Source: Paracoccaceae bacterium (GTDB lineage Bacteria; Pseudomonadota; Alphaproteobacteria; Rhodobacterales; Rhodobacteraceae). Taken from it: 7,962 nt of DNA. The stretch is from contig JAOUMG010000067.1 of assembly GCA_029881635.1 (NCBI GenBank), forward strand, positions 1-7,962, written 5' to 3'. Positions 5,502-7,962 of this stretch are shown here, in pieces; the stretch's first letter is position 1; each line of letters starts with the position of its first letter. Under the pieces are notes generated by a model. The model saw nothing but the letters and a program-made list of their open reading frames with translations, did no database searches and was not told where the DNA came from. Both the position numbers and the translations under genes were made by a program.

Positions 5502-5533
5502 GGACGGATGCGGGACTTATGCGGGACGGTTGC
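5479..5533. repeat. Phased 11-bp tandem repeats between bhcC and bhcD
   Basis: Five 11-bp blocks follow one another. GGGACGGATGC occurs at 5479-5489 and 5501-5511, GGGACTTATGC at 5512-5522 and GGGACGGTTGC at 5523-5533. The block at 5490-5500 (CCGACGCGGGC) is degenerate. The array ends 2 bp from the bhcC stop codon. On the transcript the unit reads GCAUCCGUCCC. It is non-coding and occupies most of the spacer. Confidence 0.8.
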
Positions 5534-5535
5534 GG

Positions 5536-6699
5536 TCAGTAGGCCTTGCCGCGCGCAGAGACGGGCCAGACGGATTCCACCTTGCCGTTTCTGACACCCA
5601 CATACCAGTCATGGACATTGCATGTCGGATCGCAATGGCCCGGCACAAGACGCAGCTTGTCATTGACTTTCAGCACGCCCTTGGGGTCGTCAACGACGCC
5701 GTGCTCGTCTGAGCATTTGATGTATTTCACGTCGTCACGGCCATAGATGAACGGCAGCCCGCTATCGACCGATTGCGCCTTCAGGCCGGCGTCGACAATC
5801 GCCTTGTCGGCCTTGGAATGGCTCATCACCGTGGTCAGAATGAACAGTGCATTTTCCCATTCGCCATGGTCGATCCGTTTGCCGTCCTTGTCGAGGATAC
5901 GCCCGTAATCGGCATCCATGAAGGCATAAGAACCGCACTGCAACTCATTGAAAACGCCGGAATTGCTTTCGAAATAATAGCTGCCCGTGCCGCCGCCGGA
6001 AACCAGTTCCGGCTCCAGCCCATTGGCCTTCAGCCCTTGTACGGCGTCCTTGACCATGTCGATGGCGGTATCGAGCTTGGCCTTGCGGTCCTCGTATTTG
6101 TCGATGTGCTGCATGGCGCCCTGATAAGCCTGGATACCGGTGAACTTGAGCCCGGGCGCCGCATCAATGGCCTTGGCGATGGTCACCACATCCTGGGTTG
6201 TGGTCACGCCGCAGCGGCCTGCGCCGCAATCAATCTCGACAAAGCATTCAAGCGTGGTGCCATGCTTTTGCGCCGCCGCCGACAGCTCGGCCACGTTTTC
6301 CAGATCGTCGACGCAGACGATGATGCGGCTTCCGAATTTCGGCAGCCGCGCCAGCCGGTCGATCTTGGCCGGGTCGCGCACCTGGTTGGAGACGAGCACA
6401 TCCTTGATGCCGCCCCGCACAAACACCTCAGCCTCGCTAACCTTTTGACAACAAACGCCAACTGCGCCGCCAAGGCTTTCCTGCAGCTTCTGTACATCGA
6501 CGGATTTGTGCATTTTGCCGTGGCTGCGGTGGCGCATGCCGTGGGCTTTGGCATAGTCGCCCATCTTCTTGATGTTCCGCTCCAGCGCGTCGAGATCGAG
6601 GATCAGGCAGGGCGTCTGGATATCCTTTTCGTCCATACCCGGCGCTGCGGGAATGTCATAGCCGACTTCGTAGCCGTTGAATGTGACAGGTGCGTTCAT
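5536..6699 (-). CDS. bhcC: Beta-hydroxyaspartate aldolase BhcC
   Basis: A 387-residue PLP- and metal-dependent enzyme of the D-threonine aldolase family (fold type III: alanine-racemase-like barrel plus C-terminal beta domain). In the cycle BhcC condenses glycine with glyoxylate to (2R,3S)-beta-hydroxyaspartate. DIQTPCLILDLDALERN at 26-42 is the family opening. RHRSHGKMHKS at 56-66 holds the PLP lysine, most likely Lys62. GGGTGSY at 235-241 would bind the cofactor phosphate. The C-terminal SDEHG (330-334) and PGHCDPTCN (353-361, with His355 and Asp357) form the divalent metal site of D-threonine aldolases. The start at 6699 is set by a strong GAGGAGGAAAAG site overlapping the bhcB stop; an in-frame start 16 codons upstream lies inside bhcB and is rejected. 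Only 10 nt separate it from bhcB, so translational coupling is likely. Confidence 0.93.
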   Translation of the reverse strand: MNAPVTFNGYEVGYDIPAAPGMDEKDIQTPCLILDLDALERNIKKMGDYAKAHGMRHRSHGKMHKSVDVQKLQESLGGAVGVCCQKVSEAEVFVRGGIKDVLVSNQVRDPAKIDRLARLPKFGSRIIVCVDDLENVAELSAAAQKHGTTLECFVEIDCGAGRCGVTTTQDVVTIAKAIDAAPGLKFTGIQAYQGAMQHIDKYEDRKAKLDTAIDMVKDAVQGLKANGLEPELVSGGGTGSYYFESNSGVFNELQCGSYAFMDADYGRILDKDGKRIDHGEWENALFILTTVMSHSKADKAIVDAGLKAQSVDSGLPFIYGRDDVKYIKCSDEHGVVDDPKGVLKVNDKLRLVPGHCDPTCNVHDWYVGVRNGKVESVWPVSARGKAY

Positions 6700-6704
6700 C
6701 TTTT

Positions 6705-6710
6705 CCTCCT
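6705..6710 (-). promoter_or_regulatory. Strong ribosome binding site of bhcC overlapping the bhcB stop
   Basis: On the minus strand the bhcB TGA runs directly into AGGAGG, 5 nt before the bhcC ATG. The overlap decides the bhcC start and suggests that ribosomes ending bhcB can reload on bhcC. Confidence 0.8.
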
Positions 6711-7663
6711 CAGCCCTGCATCCAGGGCAGTTTATCCAGATCGACATTGCCGCCGGTGATGATCACACCGACGCGCTTTCCCTTGAAATGGTCCTTGTTT
6801 TTCAGGATGATGGCAAGCGGCACGGCCGATGAAGGTTCCATCACCACCCGCAAATGCTTCCATGTCAGCTTCATGGCGTCGATGATCTCGGGGTCCGACG
6901 CGGTGAACATGTAACTGACATGGTTCTTCACGAAATGCCAGGTCAGATCCTTCAGCGGCACCAGCAATCCGTCGGCGATAGTCTTCGGCGCATCATCGGC
7001 AATGATGTGGCCAGCCTTGAAGCTGCGATAGGCGTCGTCGGCCTGCTCAGGTTCGGCCGCGATCACTTTCGTCTCAGGTGCCAGCGTCGAGAGCGTCAGG
7101 CAAGTGCCCGATATCATGCCGCCGCCGCCAATCGGTGCGACGACGAAATCAAGCCCGTCGGTGTCCTCGATCAGTTCCTTCGAACAGGTTCCCTGACCGG
7201 CAATCACGCGGGGATCGTTGTAGGGGTGAACGAAATCGCCGCCCGTTTCCGCCTGCACCTTGGCGAAGGTCGCCTCACGCGAGGTGGTTGAAGGTTCGCA
7301 TTCGGTGATCTTGCCACCGTAGCGGCGGACCGTGTCCTTCTTGGCCTGCGGTGCGGTTTTTGGCATGACCACATTGCAGGGAATACCGCGCAGCATCGCC
7401 GCATAGCTGAGGCATGAGGCGTGGTTACCTGACGAGTGAGTGGCCACACCCTTGGCTGCCTGCGCCTCGCTCAGCCCGAAGACGGCATTGGCGGCGCCGC
7501 GCACCTTGAAGGCACCGGGTTCTTGCAGGTTTTCGCATTTGAAGAAAAGCTTGGCCCCCGTCAGTTCGTTCAGATAATCCGACGTCCGGATCGGTGTGCG
7601 GCGGATATAGGGCCGGATACGCTCATGCGCGTCGAGCATGTCCTGATAGGTCGGGATATACAT
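6710..7663 (-). CDS. bhcB: Beta-hydroxyaspartate dehydratase BhcB
   Basis: A 317-residue fold type II PLP enzyme of the serine/threonine dehydratase family. BhcB removes water from (2R,3S)-beta-hydroxyaspartate to give iminosuccinate, the substrate of BhcD. The PLP lysine is Lys53 in EPGAFKVRGA (48-57). SSGNHA at 77-82 is the cofactor-contacting loop, and the phosphate-binding glycine run PIGGGG is at 177-182. EPSSAVPLA (276-284) and ITGGNVD (302-308) are typical of the family's C-terminal part. No ACT domain is present, as in other short catabolic dehydratases and serine racemases. The start at 7663 is preferred because AAGGATAAGG lies just upstream. An ATG five codons earlier (7678) sits 1 nt after the bhcA stop and has only a distant AAGG. 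Alone it could be called threonine dehydratase or serine racemase; the neighbours make BhcB the better call. Confidence 0.92.
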   Translation of the reverse strand: MYIPTYQDMLDAHERIRPYIRRTPIRTSDYLNELTGAKLFFKCENLQEPGAFKVRGAANAVFGLSEAQAAKGVATHSSGNHASCLSYAAMLRGIPCNVVMPKTAPQAKKDTVRRYGGKITECEPSTTSREATFAKVQAETGGDFVHPYNDPRVIAGQGTCSKELIEDTDGLDFVVAPIGGGGMISGTCLTLSTLAPETKVIAAEPEQADDAYRSFKAGHIIADDAPKTIADGLLVPLKDLTWHFVKNHVSYMFTASDPEIIDAMKLTWKHLRVVMEPSSAVPLAIILKNKDHFKGKRVGVIITGGNVDLDKLPWMQG

Positions 7664-7679
7664 GGCCTTATCCTTCATC

Positions 7680-7962
7680 TCATGCGGCTGCCTTGCGGGT
7701 TGCGAGGCTTTCGGTACGGTAATACTCCTGCGCGGCGGCCACGCCAGAGCCTAATTTGATCTTCAGCCCGAGATCAGCCATCACCATTTCGGCCGTCGCA
7801 ATACCGCTCAGCGCCATGACATCGGTCAGGCTACCAAGATGGCCGATGCGGAAGACCTTGCCTGCAACTTCGCCCAGTCCGGTGCCGAATGCCACCCCAT
7901 ATTTCTTTGCCGCCAGTGCCACGATATCCGTCGCATTGAACCCTTCCGGCGTGCGGATGGCG
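7680..7962 (-). CDS. bhcA: Aspartate-glyoxylate aminotransferase BhcA, C-terminal part (partial)
   Basis: The last 93 residues of a class V aminotransferase (serine/alanine-glyoxylate aminotransferase family, normally about 400 residues). BhcA transfers the amino group of aspartate to glyoxylate, giving oxaloacetate and glycine, which closes the cycle. Visible are AIRTPEGFNATDIV at the window edge, KYGVAFGTGLGEVAGKVFRIGHLG with the family's C-terminal FRIGHLG signature, and ALSGIATAEMVMADLGLKIKLGSGVAAAQEYY. The PLP lysine and active-site half are outside the window. The stop codon at 7682-7680 is 1 nt from an ATG (7678) and 16 nt from the preferred bhcB start at 7663. The specific name rests on synteny with bhcB, bhcC and bhcD. 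Confidence 0.88.
   Translation of the reverse strand, partial: AIRTPEGFNATDIVALAAKKYGVAFGTGLGEVAGKVFRIGHLGSLTDVMALSGIATAEMVMADLGLKIKLGSGVAAAQEYYRTESLATRKAAA

Noticed and set aside
4720..6759. Long open frames opposite the bhc genes, including one of about 328 codons on the plus strand over bhcC.
   Set aside because: They are antisense shadows caused by high GC at third codon positions; the minus-strand frames carry the catalytic motifs and ribosome binding sites.
1..7962. CRISPR arrays, tRNA or rRNA genes, toxin-antitoxin pairs, phage or defence genes.
   Set aside because: No regularly spaced repeat-spacer pattern, tRNA-like cloverleaf or recognisable protein of these types was seen on either strand.

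Overview
The window most likely comes from an alphaproteobacterium of the Rhodobacteraceae (Roseobacter/Paracoccus group). Its right half carries the beta-hydroxyaspartate cycle genes in the order bhcA-bhcB-bhcC-bhcD, which is characteristic of that group, and the coding sequence there is GC-rich with typical Rhodobacteraceae codon use.

Layout. Positions 1-47 (minus strand) hold the first codons of a TetR-type regulator running off the left edge. It is divergent from a small secreted DM13-domain protein (206-598, plus), and the shared spacer contains a palindrome. The DM13 gene converges on a type I GAPDH gene (627-1610, minus), with a hairpin at the junction. Positions 1611-4480 form a more AT-rich, patchy stretch. 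It holds a SAM-dependent methyltransferase (2117-2761, minus), a beta-propeller-like protein (3416-4372, minus) and several gene fragments. One fragment is a start-less N-terminal piece of an isochorismatase-type hydrolase (plus strand). It is joined to a diverged antisense piece of the GAPDH gene, which is joined in turn to a 125-bp near-identical copy of the sequence upstream of that gene.

The bhc operon (7962 down to 4482, minus) encodes the C-terminus of BhcA (aspartate-glyoxylate aminotransferase), then BhcB (beta-hydroxyaspartate dehydratase), BhcC (beta-hydroxyaspartate aldolase) and BhcD (iminosuccinate reductase). By established biochemistry, glycine plus glyoxylate are condensed by BhcC, dehydrated by BhcB and reduced by BhcD to L-aspartate. 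BhcA then transfers the amino group to a second glyoxylate, releasing oxaloacetate and regenerating glycine. The net result is assimilation of C2 carbon (glycolate or glyoxylate) to C4 without CO2 loss. bhcA/bhcB and bhcB/bhcC are tightly packed. The 91-bp bhcC-bhcD spacer carries phased 11-bp repeats and a hairpin.

The bhc pathway is already described. The least-explained parts of the window are the rearranged region around 2762-3415, the nested inverted repeats at 1790-1849 and the bhcC-bhcD spacer repeats. I see no CRISPR array, tRNA, rRNA, transposase or integrase.
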